Positions 24,605 through 34,150 of a stretch of 64,000 nucleotides of DNA are shown here, one piece after another. The DNA is from Bacillota bacterium (GTDB taxonomy: Bacteria > Bacillota > Clostridia > Lachnospirales > Lachnospiraceae): the NCBI GenBank assembly GCA_023409535.1, contig JAEYGZ010000036.1, positions 310,001 to 374,000 on the forward strand, written 5' to 3'. The notes under the pieces are model-generated. The model saw nothing but the letters and a program-made list of their open reading frames with translations, did no database searches and had not been told where the DNA came from. Numbering within the stretch: position 1 is the stretch's first letter; each line of letters opens with the position of its first letter. The position numbers and the translations under genes were made by a program.

Positions 24605-25741
24605 ATGAGAGAGATTAATATATCAACAGTTATTATGGCAAAGAGAAAGGAAAAGGGTATTACACAGGATGAGCTTGCGGAGTATATCGGGGTGTCAAAG
24701 GCATCGGTATCCAAGTGGGAGACAGCACAGAGCTATCCGGATATCACCCTTCTTCCGCAGCTTGCGGCATATTTTAATATCAGTATTGACGAGCTGATCG
24801 GGTACCTGCCGCAAATGACCCCGCAGGATATTCGCAAAACCTATCACCAGCTGGCCGATGACTTCGGGAAAAAGCCCTTTGATCAGGTACTTTCCGAATG
24901 CCGGGCGATTATCAAGAAGTATTATTCCTGCTTTCCGCTGCTCATGAAAATGGTGATTTTATTGCTTAACTATTGCTCGCTTTTGAAGGAGACAGAACGA
25001 CAGCAAGCTTTGTTACAGGAGATTATTGAATTATGCATTCGTATTAAAGCCGAAAGCAATGATGCCCGGTTAATCAGGCAGGCAAATTCACTGGAGGCCA
25101 TCAGCCGTCTTTCCCTGGGGCAGCCCAAGCAGGTGCTGGAGCTGCTGGGGGAAAGCAGCATGCCCATATCCAATGATGATATCCTGCTTGCTTCCGCTTA
25201 CCAGATGACAGGAAATGTTGAAAAGGCAAAATTGGTTTTGCAGGCAGGCCTGTATCAGTATTTAATCGGCTTGCTGGAAACGGCACACTCCTATCTGTTC
25301 CTGCTGACAGATGAGCCGGTTAAGTTTGAAGAGGCGCTGCACCGTTTTATTCAGCTGGCGGAAAGCTTTGATGTGAAAAATCTGAACCCTAACACCCTCT
25401 GTCAGCTTTATTATTTTGCAGCCCATGGATATGCCGTACTTAATAATAATGCAAAAGCACTGGAGATGCTTAACAGGTATGCGGATATCTGCACGAACTT
25501 TCTGCTGCCGTTTGAGCTTAGAAAAGACAGCTTCTTTGACCGTATAGAAGAGTGGTTTCATGATGCGGATATCGATCTGCAAGCTCCGAGAGATGAAACA
25601 ACCATAAGAAGCAGCATTTTGCAAAGTGTTTTGGAAAACCCTATTTTTCAGGCTCTGAGTGAGGAGCCGGGTTATAAAAGTGTAATCCATAAATTAACTG
25701 TATTCGCAGAACAAAAAACCAAGGAAAGGAGTGAATTATAG
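24605..25741 (+). CDS. XRE-family regulator with TPR-like C-terminal domain
   Basis: 378 residues. Residues 1-65 are a helix-turn-helix of the Xre type (ITQDELAEYIGVSKASVSKW, DELIGYLP). Residues 80-370 are all-helical repeats resembling tetratricopeptides (for instance ILLASAYQMTGNVEKAKLVL), as in Rgg/PlcR-like peptide-responsive regulators. GAGGTGA precedes ATG. First gene of an operon with a small membrane protein, an ABC ATPase and a permease; it probably controls that operon. A peptide ligand is possible but not shown. Confidence 0.9.
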   Translation: MREINISTVIMAKRKEKGITQDELAEYIGVSKASVSKWETAQSYPDITLLPQLAAYFNISIDELIGYLPQMTPQDIRKTYHQLADDFGKKPFDQVLSECRAIIKKYYSCFPLLMKMVILLLNYCSLLKETERQQALLQEIIELCIRIKAESNDARLIRQANSLEAISRLSLGQPKQVLELLGESSMPISNDDILLASAYQMTGNVEKAKLVLQAGLYQYLIGLLETAHSYLFLLTDEPVKFEEALHRFIQLAESFDVKNLNPNTLCQLYYFAAHGYAVLNNNAKALEMLNRYADICTNFLLPFELRKDSFFDRIEEWFHDADIDLQAPRDETTIRSSILQSVLENPIFQALSEEPGYKSVIHKLTVFAEQKTKERSEL

Positions 25742-25742
25742 G

Positions 25743-25937
25743 ATGGACTTAAACAGTTTATTACCTGTTCTTATTCCCCTGGGTATCCTGGAAGTGGTGC
25801 TGACCGGCGCGTCTCTGATTCATATCTTTACCCACAAAACCTATAGGCGTGGCAGCCGTCCTCTATGGGCAGTGATAAGTTTGATTAACATTATCGGACC
25901 GGTGCTTTATTTTACCATTGGAAGAGGTGAGGAATAA
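25743..25937 (+). CDS. PLDc_N-type small membrane protein
   Basis: 64 residues with two membrane helices: LLPVLIPLGILEVVLTGASL and LWAVISLINIIGPVLYFTIG, ending GRGEE. This is the phospholipase D/nuclease N-terminal motif found as a stand-alone immunity or exporter partner. ATG 25743 is chosen; a GTG at 25731 overlaps the regulator stop. Its stop shares one base with the ABC ATPase start. In Firmicutes such proteins commonly sit with ABC exporters of the bacteriocin or peptide type (family habit). Confidence 0.82.
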   Translation: MDLNSLLPVLIPLGILEVVLTGASLIHIFTHKTYRRGSRPLWAVISLINIIGPVLYFTIGRGEE

Positions 25938-26842
25938 TGAATATTCTCACAATTGATAAATTGTCTAAAAGCTTCGGGAGCAATAAGGTCATTGACAACC
26001 TTTCCTTTTCGGTACCGGAGCATTCTATCTATGGTTTTATCGGTCAGAATGGTGCAGGAAAAACCACCACGATGAAGATCATCTTAGGACTGCTGAAAGC
26101 TGACGCCGGCAGGGTGACTGTCTGCGGCGATGCTGTCAGGTTCGGACAGACCAAAACCAATGAAGTTATCGGATACCTGCCCGATGTGCCGGAATTTTAT
26201 CCGTATATGCGACCGGGAGAATATCTAAAGCTCTGTGGAGAGATCACCGGAATACCTGCCGACAAAATTAGAAACCGCAGTGAGGAGCTGCTGACGCTTG
26301 TGGGGCTTGAGGGTATCAATAAAAAGATCGGCGGTTTTTCACGGGGGATGAAGCAACGGCTCGGAATAGCCCAGGCGCTTTTGAATGAACCCAGGCTGCT
26401 GATCTGTGATGAGCCCACCTCAGCACTTGACCCCATCGGCAGAAAAGAAATCCTTGATATTCTGCTTGCTGTCAAAGGCAGAGTTACCGTTGTATTCTCT
26501 ACACATATCCTGGCTGATGTGGAGCGCATCTGTGACCATGTGGCAGTTTTAAATAACGGTAGACTGGCTCTTTGCGGGACCTTATCAGAACTAAAGGCGA
26601 AGCATAAGGCAGACAGCTTGCTGATTGAATTTGCAACTGAAAATGATAAGAAAAAGTTTATTGCTCTGTATGATCGGACGAATTATACCCAGACTGAGAC
26701 AACGCTCGTGATCAGGACTGATAATATTGCGGCGACACAAATAAGGACACTTGAACTCCTTGCAGGAGAGAAGCTTCTGCCGCGAAAGCTTGAAATAGCA
26801 GAGCCAACGATTGAAAACCTTTTTTTGGAGGCGATACAATGA
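25937..26842 (+). CDS. ABC transporter ATP-binding protein (exporter)
   Basis: 301 residues. Walker A GQNGAGKTTT, Q loop, signature FSRGMKQRLGIAQAL, Walker B LLICDEPTSALDP and H loop FSTHILADVERI are all present. A 90-residue C-terminal extension is typical of the CcmA/NatA-type exporters. The ATG overlaps the stop of the preceding gene and the end overlaps the permease by 4 bases. It powers the adjacent ABC-2 permease; peptide, lantibiotic or ion export are the usual roles. Confidence 0.95.
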   Translation: MNILTIDKLSKSFGSNKVIDNLSFSVPEHSIYGFIGQNGAGKTTTMKIILGLLKADAGRVTVCGDAVRFGQTKTNEVIGYLPDVPEFYPYMRPGEYLKLCGEITGIPADKIRNRSEELLTLVGLEGINKKIGGFSRGMKQRLGIAQALLNEPRLLICDEPTSALDPIGRKEILDILLAVKGRVTVVFSTHILADVERICDHVAVLNNGRLALCGTLSELKAKHKADSLLIEFATENDKKKFIALYDRTNYTQTETTLVIRTDNIAATQIRTLELLAGEKLLPRKLEIAEPTIENLFLEAIQ

Positions 26843-27603
26843 GAGCCTATTTAGCTTTTGTTAAAAAGGAATTTACCGAGAATCTCCGTACCTATAAATT
26901 GATGATTATGTTTATTGTATTTTTAATCTTCGGTGTGATGAATCCGCTATTTGCAAAATTTACACCCGAAATATTAAAGGTTGCGGGCTTTGACGCTTCC
27001 GCCCTCGGAATTGCGGAACCGACTGCAGTTGACAGCTTTGCCCAATTTTTTAAAAATGTCGGACAAATGGGGCTGCTGGTATTAGTCATTGTCTTTAGCG
27101 GAATTACGGCAAACGAATTTACCAAAGGAACACTGATCAACATACTGACAAAAGGGATGAAACGCAGCACAGTTGTTCTTGCAAAATTCACTATGGCAGG
27201 GATGATCTGGACTGTCTCCTATCTGCTCTGCCTTGCAGTTACTTATGCCTATACCTCTTATTATTTTACGATTGAGAATATAAGTAATGCCTTCCTGGCT
27301 TTCCTGGGCATGTGGCTGTTTGGTGCGCTGCTGGTTGCGCTGGTTATTTTAGGCGGTATTCTCTTTAAGAATACTTACGGCAGTCTTCTTTTTACCGGCG
27401 GCGTTATAGTTGTTATGACTATAGTTAATATTACTCCGAAGCTGCATAAGTATAATCCGGTAACTTTATCCGTTGATAATATGCAGCTGATGACAGCACA
27501 AAAAGCAGCATCGGATTTTATACCCGCTATTGTTATTTGCGCAGGGTTAATTGTCATTTCTGTTATTGCTTCCTTAGTGGTATTTAATAAAAAGCAATTA
27601 TAA
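26839..27603 (+). CDS. ABC-2 type permease
   Basis: 254 residues, six membrane helices, with an external segment after helix 1 (GFDASALGIAEPTAVDSFAQ) and the conserved GITANEFTKGTLINILTKGM element that contacts the ATPase. It overlaps the ATPase gene by 4 bases. Last gene of the operon, followed by a strong terminator. It would export the substrate or confer self-protection. No candidate peptide precursor is next to it, except the 48-residue ORF upstream, which lies in a different transcript. Confidence 0.92.
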   Translation: MRAYLAFVKKEFTENLRTYKLMIMFIVFLIFGVMNPLFAKFTPEILKVAGFDASALGIAEPTAVDSFAQFFKNVGQMGLLVLVIVFSGITANEFTKGTLINILTKGMKRSTVVLAKFTMAGMIWTVSYLLCLAVTYAYTSYYFTIENISNAFLAFLGMWLFGALLVALVILGGILFKNTYGSLLFTGGVIVVMTIVNITPKLHKYNPVTLSVDNMQLMTAQKAASDFIPAIVICAGLIVISVIASLVVFNKKQL

Positions 27604-27635
27604 GGAATATGCAGCCTTGAATAGGTTATATAAAT

Positions 27636-27676
27636 ATAAGGCAGGCGGTACCATTGAGGTGCCGCCTGCCTTATTA
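27636..27676 (+). terminator. Strong terminator after the ABC operon
   Basis: The arms ATAAGGCAGGCGGTACC and GGTGCCGCCTGCCTTAT, with one mismatch, flank a 5-base loop, then TATAGATG. Confidence 0.85.
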
Positions 27677-27780
27677 TAGATGTATACTTAAATATCAATG
27701 AGGGAAGTGTGCAACCCGGATGTCCTTGCCTACGGGCTGGACTGCCAGCAGTGCCCGGATGATATCCTGCTAAATGCTTC

Positions 27781-27809
27781 TTGCGTAATTATTTAGAATA
27801 TGCTAAAAT
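27781..27809 (+). promoter_or_regulatory. Promoter of the GH43 pair
   Basis: TTGCGT (27781-27786), 17-base spacer, TAAAAT (27804-27809) with TGC just before it as extended -10. It lies 59 bases before the first GH43 gene. Confidence 0.65.
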
Positions 27810-27867
27810 AATTTAAGATAAAATGAAGTATTGAAAATACGAATGAGCTGGCGAGAAGGAGTTAACA

Positions 27868-28821
27868 ATGAAAGTGCAGACACAAATACAATATAATAAG
27901 CCTTGGATATTACAGAGAGCAGATCCCTATATCTGCAGACATACAGACGGGAACTATTATTTTACCGCATCAGTACCCGAATACAATGGTATTTTTATAA
28001 GAAGGTCAAATACTTTAGATGGAATATCAAGAGCTGAAGAGACTGTCCTATGGAGAAAACATGAGAAGGGTCCGATGAGTTATCATATCTGGGCTCCGGA
28101 GCTTCATTATCTGGAGGGGAAGTGGTATCTCTATTTTGCCGGCGGCGAAGCTGACGATGTCTGGAGAATAAGGCCGTATGTGCTTGAGTGTGCGGAGGAA
28201 GATCCGGTGACCGGAACATGGATAGAAAAAGGCAGGATGCAATCTGCGGAGGAGGATGAATTTTCTTTTAGAGCATTTTCACTTGATGCAACCGTTTTTG
28301 AAAATAAAGGCAAATATTATTATGTATGGGCAGAAAAGACCGGTGTCGGGAAACTTATTTCGAATCTCTACATAGCAGAGATGGCATCCCCATACAAGCT
28401 GAAGACGGTTCAGGTATTGCTGACCACGCCGGATTATGATTGGGAAAGAGCAGGCCTTTGGGTGAATGAGGGACCCTCTGTTCTTAAGAAAAACGGAAGG
28501 ATATACCTTACCTATTCCGCCGGTGAGACCGGAATACAGTACTGTATGGGTATGCTGACAGCAGAGGAAGATGCCGATCTCCTTGATCCCAGAGCATGGA
28601 AGAAGGAGAGGTATCCCGTTCTTAAATCCGTACCGGAGAAAGGCATCTATGGCCCGGGGCATAATTCTTTTACCGTTGATGAGGAAGGAAATGATATCTG
28701 TGTATATCATGCCAGGACGAGGAAAGAAATAGACGGAAACCCGTTATATGATCCTAACAGACATACGATGCTCATGAAATTACGCTGGGATGAGGCGGGA
28801 TATCCGCATTTTGAAGTATAA
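27868..28821 (+). CDS. GH43 glycoside hydrolase, probable cytosolic exo-arabinofuranosidase
   Basis: 317 residues, a five-bladed propeller and no signal peptide, so it acts in the cytosol on imported oligosaccharides. The three catalytic acids of GH43 can be placed: general base Asp19 in LQRADPYICRH, pKa modulator Asp in FSLDATVF (about residue 145), and acid Glu in WVNEGPSVL. GPGHNSF near residue 270 holds the conserved metal-site histidine. The short layout resembles exo-acting alpha-1,5-L-arabinofuranosidases (GH43_26-like); this specificity is inference. Upstream of a secreted GH43 and near an importer. Confidence 0.9.
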   Translation: MKVQTQIQYNKPWILQRADPYICRHTDGNYYFTASVPEYNGIFIRRSNTLDGISRAEETVLWRKHEKGPMSYHIWAPELHYLEGKWYLYFAGGEADDVWRIRPYVLECAEEDPVTGTWIEKGRMQSAEEDEFSFRAFSLDATVFENKGKYYYVWAEKTGVGKLISNLYIAEMASPYKLKTVQVLLTTPDYDWERAGLWVNEGPSVLKKNGRIYLTYSAGETGIQYCMGMLTAEEDADLLDPRAWKKERYPVLKSVPEKGIYGPGHNSFTVDEEGNDICVYHARTRKEIDGNPLYDPNRHTMLMKLRWDEAGYPHFEV

Positions 28822-28867
28822 ATCAGAATTTATGTTGTGTTGAACTGTATCAGGAGGCGAAGATAAT

Positions 28868-30337
28868 ATGAAATGCAGAAAAGTAGTAATGTGCTTGGCA
28901 GGTATATTGATTTTGCTGGGGTCCTGCAGTCAGAGAGAAAATTATGATTCTGTTAAGCTGAAAGCCGGCAAACCGGCAGATATCGGTTTCAAGGAGGTAT
29001 CGGTCCATGATCCGTCAATCGTAAAGTATGAGGATACTTTCTACATATTCGGATCACATCTTGCAGGTGCAAAATCCAGTGATCTGATGAACTGGACTAT
29101 GATAGGGGATGGTGTGAACAAAACAAATCCTATCATTGATAATCCGCTGGAGGAGATGAAGGAAGCCTTTACCTGGGCAAAGACAGGGACCTTCTGGGCA
29201 CCTGCCGTCATTCGGTTAAACGATGGCAGATTTTATATGTATTACTGTAACTGTGAGGGCAGTTCGCCGCTGGCTTGTCTGGGGATTGCGGTATCGGATA
29301 ATATTGAAGGACCGTATAAGAATCTGGGCATTATCTTAAAATCGGGAATGACCACGACACCCAGTGAAAACGGTGATTTCTATGATGCTACGGTATATCC
29401 GAACGTAGTTGATCCAAGTGTATACTATGATACCGAGGGGCGTCTTTGGATGATGTATGGCTCGTATTCCGGCGGAATTTATGTTCTTGAGCTTAATCCG
29501 GATACGGGATTTCCGCTGGAAAAGGGATACGGTAAAAAGATTCTCGGAGGAAATCATCTTAGAATAGAAGGTGCTTTCGTTCAATATAATCCGGACACAG
29601 AATATTATTATATGTTTTTGTCTTTTGGCGGTCTGGCGGCTGACGGAGGTTATAACATAAGAGTATGCAGAGCCAAAGAACCGGATGGACCATTTTATGA
29701 TGTGGATGGGACAGATATGCTGGAATGCAGGGGTGCAGCCGGGACCTTTTTTGATGATAAAGCTGCACAGAAATACGGGCTGAAACTAATGGGCAATTAT
29801 AAGTGGACTGCTGAAGAGGGGGAAGAGGGGCAGACCAGAAAGGGTTTGGTTTCACCTGGCCATAATTCCACAATATATGAGGAAGAGAGCGGAAAATACT
29901 TCATTATATTTCATACTCGTTTTGAGAAAAAGGGCGAATTTCATCAGGTCAGAGTACATCAGATGTTCTTTAATGAGGACGGATGGCCTGTGATTCTCCC
30001 TTACCGATATGCAGGAGAGACAATCGGTGAATATAAAAAGTCCGATGTGGCCGGAAGTTATAAGTTCATTAACCATGGAAGGGATATCAGTGCCGAGATA
30101 AAGGAATCAGAATTAATTACCTTAGATAAGAACGGTACGGTAGAAGGAGCTGTTAAGGGCGAATGGAAGCTGTTTGATCAGAATAAGATACATATCACAA
30201 TTGACGGGGTTACTTATAAGGGGGTTTGTTCAGAAGCATATGATGAGTTTGGAAAGAAGTATGTAATGACCTTTACGGCGGCATCAACTGAAAACGGACA
30301 AAGCATCTGGGGAAGTAACCGGGAGGCAATCGAATAG
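28868..30337 (+). CDS. GH43 lipoprotein, probable endo-alpha-1,5-L-arabinanase
   Basis: 489 residues. The lipobox LLGSC places the mature protein on the outer face of the membrane (Cys about residue 20). The GH43 propeller runs from VSVHDPSIVKY (base Asp) through NVVDPSVYYD (pKa-modulating Asp), IEGAF (acid Glu) and SPGHNSTIY (metal His). A C-terminal beta domain (residues about 400-489) is typical of AbnA/AbnB-type arabinanases of the GH43_5 kind. AGGAGG precedes ATG 28868. It would cut arabinan outside the cell, the products being taken up by the importer at 31736-35029. Confidence 0.9.
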   Translation: MKCRKVVMCLAGILILLGSCSQRENYDSVKLKAGKPADIGFKEVSVHDPSIVKYEDTFYIFGSHLAGAKSSDLMNWTMIGDGVNKTNPIIDNPLEEMKEAFTWAKTGTFWAPAVIRLNDGRFYMYYCNCEGSSPLACLGIAVSDNIEGPYKNLGIILKSGMTTTPSENGDFYDATVYPNVVDPSVYYDTEGRLWMMYGSYSGGIYVLELNPDTGFPLEKGYGKKILGGNHLRIEGAFVQYNPDTEYYYMFLSFGGLAADGGYNIRVCRAKEPDGPFYDVDGTDMLECRGAAGTFFDDKAAQKYGLKLMGNYKWTAEEGEEGQTRKGLVSPGHNSTIYEEESGKYFIIFHTRFEKKGEFHQVRVHQMFFNEDGWPVILPYRYAGETIGEYKKSDVAGSYKFINHGRDISAEIKESELITLDKNGTVEGAVKGEWKLFDQNKIHITIDGVTYKGVCSEAYDEFGKKYVMTFTAASTENGQSIWGSNREAIE

Positions 30338-30350
30338 AAGAAGGAATAAA

Positions 30351-30405
30351 ACAGAGCGAACATAACCTGTCTGTGCCGGACTGGTTATGTTCGCTCTGTT
30401 TTTAT
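30351..30405. terminator. Bidirectional terminator
   Basis: A 17-bp perfect stem, ACAGAGCGAACATAACC (30351-30367) with GGTTATGTTCGCTCTGT (30383-30399). T tracts follow on both strands. It serves the GH43 transcript and the convergent ArsR-type gene. Confidence 0.9.
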
Positions 30406-30409
30406 GGTA

Positions 30410-31330
30410 TTACCCCTCAATTGGACTGTAATTAATGCTTACATTGATATCCTGATTATAATTGCCGAAGTTTTTACCGAATATCGTTAAACCGCCGATA
30501 TGTTCGGCATGATCCGGAACACCGATTTTAAATTTTATAATACTCTTATAGGTCAAGTTGAAGTCTTTTATTGTAACATCGGAGATCTTCAGACCATCAA
30601 TAAAGGAGCCCTTACGATTGATTACCAGCAGCTTTAGCATACCATATTGATTCCAGTTCGGGAACCACCAGTCAGGAGTAAAAATTCCTTTTACGTCCCC
30701 AAAATCACCGGGACTTATCCAGGTTCCTATGGGAATATCATTCAGGTAAAAATGGATATCGGAGGGCCAGACATCATTGACGCCGGGAGCCTCTGAGCTT
30801 AATTCAGCCGATATGGTTATTTGATCAATCTTTTGGGAAGAAGGAATAAAATTAGGGATAATATATTCAACGTAACCCTTGGTAAACCATAAAATATCAG
30901 CATTATATCTGTCTGGATGCGCAAAATAGCGGGTATCGTCAACTTCTCCGATGAGTGCCGTTGATGAAGACAAACCGCAGGTGGGATAAACGTTATAATC
31001 AGAATAATGTCCCACTTTTAACTCCGTCTGATATAAATTCTTTATGCTGTCCTGAGGTTCAAGATCTATTAATATTTTATCCAGAAGAACAGAACATTCT
31101 TTTTTGTTCCCATGTCCGCTTGATTTACTCGATACCGTAATCAGACCGCAGTCTTCCAGCTTCTTGACATGACTGGTAAGCGCTCCGTTGGTGATTTTTA
31201 GCTCTGTTGCAATCTCGTTCATGTTCATTCCGTTATTTTTGAGCAATAATTTAAGTATTTCAACCCTGATATCTGAGCCAAGCGCCTTAAATATGTCCAG
31301 TCCGTCATCAAGGGATTTGATATGCAGCAT
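30410..31330 (-). CDS. ArsR-type regulator with C-terminal beta domain
   Basis: 306 residues. The first 85 form a winged helix of the ArsR/HTH_20 type (MNEIATELKITNGALTSHVKKL). The remaining 220 residues are mostly beta (WFPNWNQYGMLKLLVINRKG) and may form a carbohydrate-binding jelly roll. Metal-binding cysteines of classic ArsR proteins are absent, so a sugar is the better ligand. It is transcribed away from the importer and lies between the GH43 genes and the importer, so it likely represses one or both. GGAGG lies upstream of ATG 31330. Confidence 0.85.
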   Translation of the reverse strand: MLHIKSLDDGLDIFKALGSDIRVEILKLLLKNNGMNMNEIATELKITNGALTSHVKKLEDCGLITVSSKSSGHGNKKECSVLLDKILIDLEPQDSIKNLYQTELKVGHYSDYNVYPTCGLSSSTALIGEVDDTRYFAHPDRYNADILWFTKGYVEYIIPNFIPSSQKIDQITISAELSSEAPGVNDVWPSDIHFYLNDIPIGTWISPGDFGDVKGIFTPDWWFPNWNQYGMLKLLVINRKGSFIDGLKISDVTIKDFNLTYKSIIKFKIGVPDHAEHIGGLTIFGKNFGNYNQDINVSINYSPIEG

Positions 31331-31735
31331 CTGATGGAGCCTCCTTTTGGGGATGATATATATTTATATGTATGTAAACTATTATATACTTTATTGAAGG
31401 CAAGTCAACTAAGTATATTTATGCCGATTTTTGTGAGAGAGAAGGATATTTTGCGATATAGTATAGATAAATCTAAAATAATATTTGAAACAATAAAATA
31501 TATATTGACAGACAATAATTCATTGTGCAATAATACTTTTATCGGGTGATAAATACTATAAAAATATCATTATTACACAATATAATACCTCCGACTGTTG
31601 ATGAAATCTTAGTAAAATATGATATATTTATAGTGAAATATGTCCGAAACTAAAATATTTTAGTATTTATGAAACCGAAATTGCATTAAAATCACATCAA
31701 CTGAATCCGGGAGAGGTTCAAAAAGGAGGAAAAGA
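31331..31735. other. Divergent control region of the arabinan importer
   Basis: This 405-base AT-rich region separates the regulator and importer genes. It holds a candidate promoter toward the importer (TTGACA 31505-31510, AATAAT 31529-31534, 18-base spacer). It also holds a 13-bp inverted repeat, ATTGTGCAATAAT (31522-31534) with ATTATTACACAAT (31570-31582, one mismatch), and a perfect 16-bp palindrome ACTAAAATATTTTAGT (31649-31664). Small runs of such dyads suit the ArsR-type regulator. Confidence 0.55.
31649..31664. promoter_or_regulatory. Perfect 16-bp palindrome, candidate operator
   Basis: ACTAAAATATTTTAGT, 72 bases before the solute-binding protein gene. It is the most symmetrical site of the region. 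The regulator at 30410 is the likely ligand-responsive binder (inference from position). Confidence 0.45.
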
Positions 31736-33169
31736 ATGAAAAAAAAGTTACTTAGTACATTTCTATGTGTAGTCATGGCGGCGGCGCTTCTTGCCGGATG
31801 CGCTTCAAAATCCGATCCGGCTGCAACGGACGGAGGAGATGCGGCAACAGAGAATGATGCAACACCCACAGAGGCCTCATCAGATGAGGCGGCAGCACCC
31901 ACGGAAGCGCCGGCAGTCACTACAGTCGGGGATCCGAACGGAACACATATGGAGATGTGGTCCTTTGTAGAATTACACAATACATATTACGGAAAGATGG
32001 TTGAGAAGTGGAATCAGGAGAATCCGGACAGAACCATTGAAGTTACTTTCACCACTTATCCTTATTCTGATATGCACAATAAATTGATCATGTCCTTGCA
32101 GACAGGAGAAGGAGCTCCGGATCTCTGTGACGTAGAGGTAGGACAGTTCCCGAATGTGGTAGCAGGAGTGGACCAGTGGCTGTATCCTCTTGACGAAGCA
32201 GCAACGCCTTATTTAGATACTATGGTTCAGTCACGTGTGGATACCTACAGAGGTACTGACGGAAAGTATTATGGCATAGACTTCCACGTTGGTGCAACCG
32301 TTATGTACTACAACATGGCTGCTTTAGAAGCAGTTGGAATTACTCAGGCAGATGTGGATGCGGTTAAAACTTGGGAAGACTATACAGCCCTTGGTGAGAA
32401 ATATATTGCCGCTGTCGGTCAGGAAGGAAAGTATTTTACTTCAGTTGATACAGGCGGAACCGACTGGTTATGGCTTGCTATGGCAGAATATGGCGATGAT
32501 TGGACCGGCGGTCTTGGTGGTAAAGCAAATGTTGAATTACAGTCTGTAAAGAATATGCTTAATATGCAGGTAGGCTGGTTGGATTCAGGTGTAGCTGAGG
32601 TATCACCGGACGGACATGTGGACCTGGAAGCAGGCTTCCAGAATATTCTGGATCACAATATCGTATCCTTCCCGAAGGCTATGTGGTATATGAGCCGTTT
32701 CATCAACTACATGCCTGAAGAAAAAGGCAATTGGTACCTTGCACCCTGTCCGGTATTTGAAGCAGGACAGAATAATTCCGTAGGCATTGGTGGTACAGGT
32801 ACTGTAGTAACTCAGCAGGCAAAGGATAAAGCACTTGCAGCAGACTTCATCTGCTATGCTAAGATGTCTATGGAAGGTGAGAAGCTGAACTGGGAAATGC
32901 TTGGATTTGATGTGTGCAATACAGCTATGTGGACGGATGAATCCATTATTCATGATGATAGTAATCAGTACAATGCATTCTTTAGAAATTATCCTTATGA
33001 TGTTTTGAATCAAATTAAAGATGGTATCGGTAAGATCAGCGTTGTATCCATCAGCCCCACAATTAATGAAGAAATCTGTACGAATACATTAAACCAAATT
33101 CTTGAAAACAAAACGCCGGTTGATGAGGCATTGGCTGCTTCTCAGGATGTAATCTCCCTGGAACAGTAA
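31736..33169 (+). CDS. Sugar ABC importer solute-binding lipoprotein (AraN-like)
   Basis: 477 residues. Signal and lipobox: MKKKLLSTFLCVVMAAALLAGC, Cys22. A Thr/Ala/Glu-rich linker (residues 25-65) follows, then the two-lobe binding fold of the extracellular solute-binding family 1 type, with aromatic sugar-stacking residues (TYPYSDMHNKLIM, TGGTDWLWLAM). Length and neighbours agree with arabino-oligosaccharide binding proteins such as Bacillus AraN, but the sugar specificity is inferred from the GH43 genes upstream. Confidence 0.9.
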   Translation: MKKKLLSTFLCVVMAAALLAGCASKSDPAATDGGDAATENDATPTEASSDEAAAPTEAPAVTTVGDPNGTHMEMWSFVELHNTYYGKMVEKWNQENPDRTIEVTFTTYPYSDMHNKLIMSLQTGEGAPDLCDVEVGQFPNVVAGVDQWLYPLDEAATPYLDTMVQSRVDTYRGTDGKYYGIDFHVGATVMYYNMAALEAVGITQADVDAVKTWEDYTALGEKYIAAVGQEGKYFTSVDTGGTDWLWLAMAEYGDDWTGGLGGKANVELQSVKNMLNMQVGWLDSGVAEVSPDGHVDLEAGFQNILDHNIVSFPKAMWYMSRFINYMPEEKGNWYLAPCPVFEAGQNNSVGIGGTGTVVTQQAKDKALAADFICYAKMSMEGEKLNWEMLGFDVCNTAMWTDESIIHDDSNQYNAFFRNYPYDVLNQIKDGIGKISVVSISPTINEEICTNTLNQILENKTPVDEALAASQDVISLEQ

Positions 33170-33188
33170 ACAGACAAAAATCTGCAAT

Positions 33189-33228
33189 AGTAAGGAGCTG
33201 CCCGGAATTTTTCTGGGCGCTCCTTACT
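33189..33228 (+). promoter_or_regulatory. Hairpin between binding-protein and permease genes
   Basis: AGTAAGGAGC (33189-33198) pairs with GCTCCTTACT (33219-33228), with further pairing inside (GCCC/GGGC). There is no T tract. Hairpins at this place in sugar importer operons protect the upstream mRNA and lower permease expression relative to the binding protein (known for such operons). Confidence 0.65.
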
Positions 33229-33252
33229 GTATAAGAAGGAGGGAGTAAGAAA

Positions 33253-34149
33253 ATGAAACTTAAAAAAGTTCTTTATTCGCAGAAAGCAGCCCCTTATGTT
33301 TTTGTATTTCCTTTTATTCTCAGTTTTCTGTTTTTTTGGATCTATCCGCTTATCAGCACAATTATGATGAGTTTTCAAGATATTAAACCTACCGGAACAG
33401 ATTGGATAGGCTTCAATAATTATTCAAAATTATTGGCAGATAAGGTTTTTCATATCGCAGTACTTAACAGCTTTGAGTATATGCTTCTGACCATTGCCTT
33501 GCTAATTCCCTTTCCTATGATATATGCCGTATTAATCGACAGCAGGCTTGTTAAGGCAAAGGGCTTATGGAAAGCATTATTATATCTGCCGGCGTTAACT
33601 TCTGTAGTGATATCGGGTACCCTTTTCAGGCTGATGTTTTCGGAATATGAAACCGGACAAATGAATGTTATCATGCAAACACTTGGCTTTGCTACCCGTA
33701 AGTGGCTGAAAGTGAAAGAAACCGGACTTGGTGCATTACTTATCATATGCTGCTGGAGATGGACAGGTGTGAATATGCTTTATTTCCTTTCAGGGCTGAA
33801 ATCGATTGATGGGTCCTTATATGAAGCAGCAGAAATTGACGGTGCTTCCGGTATTCAGAAATTTCGATATATTACTATGAAACTATTAAAACCGACTACT
33901 ATCTATGTATTGACGATCAGTATCTATGCGGGTCTTGCAATGTTCCTGGAATCCTTTATGTTATGGGCAGGAAACGGATCTCCGAATAACATCGGACTGA
34001 CAATCGTAGGTTATCTATATAGAAGAGGTATTGAAAAAAATCAGCTGGGGTATGCTTCGGCTGTCGGACTTGTGCTTCTGGTAATTGCGTTAGCAATCAA
34101 TGTTGTACAGCTGATGATGAACGGTACCTTTAAAAAGGAGGAAAAATAA
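33253..34149 (+). CDS. Sugar ABC permease, MalF/AraP type
   Basis: 298 residues, six membrane helices. The EAA loop reads YEAAEIDGASGIQKFRYIT near residue 190. AAGGAGGG before ATG 33253. It pairs with the permease that starts 1 base after its stop. The ATPase is not encoded here and is presumably a shared MsmX-type protein. Confidence 0.93.
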   Translation: MKLKKVLYSQKAAPYVFVFPFILSFLFFWIYPLISTIMMSFQDIKPTGTDWIGFNNYSKLLADKVFHIAVLNSFEYMLLTIALLIPFPMIYAVLIDSRLVKAKGLWKALLYLPALTSVVISGTLFRLMFSEYETGQMNVIMQTLGFATRKWLKVKETGLGALLIICCWRWTGVNMLYFLSGLKSIDGSLYEAAEIDGASGIQKFRYITMKLLKPTTIYVLTISIYAGLAMFLESFMLWAGNGSPNNIGLTIVGYLYRRGIEKNQLGYASAVGLVLLVIALAINVVQLMMNGTFKKEEK

Positions 34150-34150
34150 T

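Noticed and set aside
27698..27796. 32-residue Cys-containing ORF before the GH43 genes
   Set aside because: No ribosome site, and it overlaps the -35 region of the promoter at 27781.
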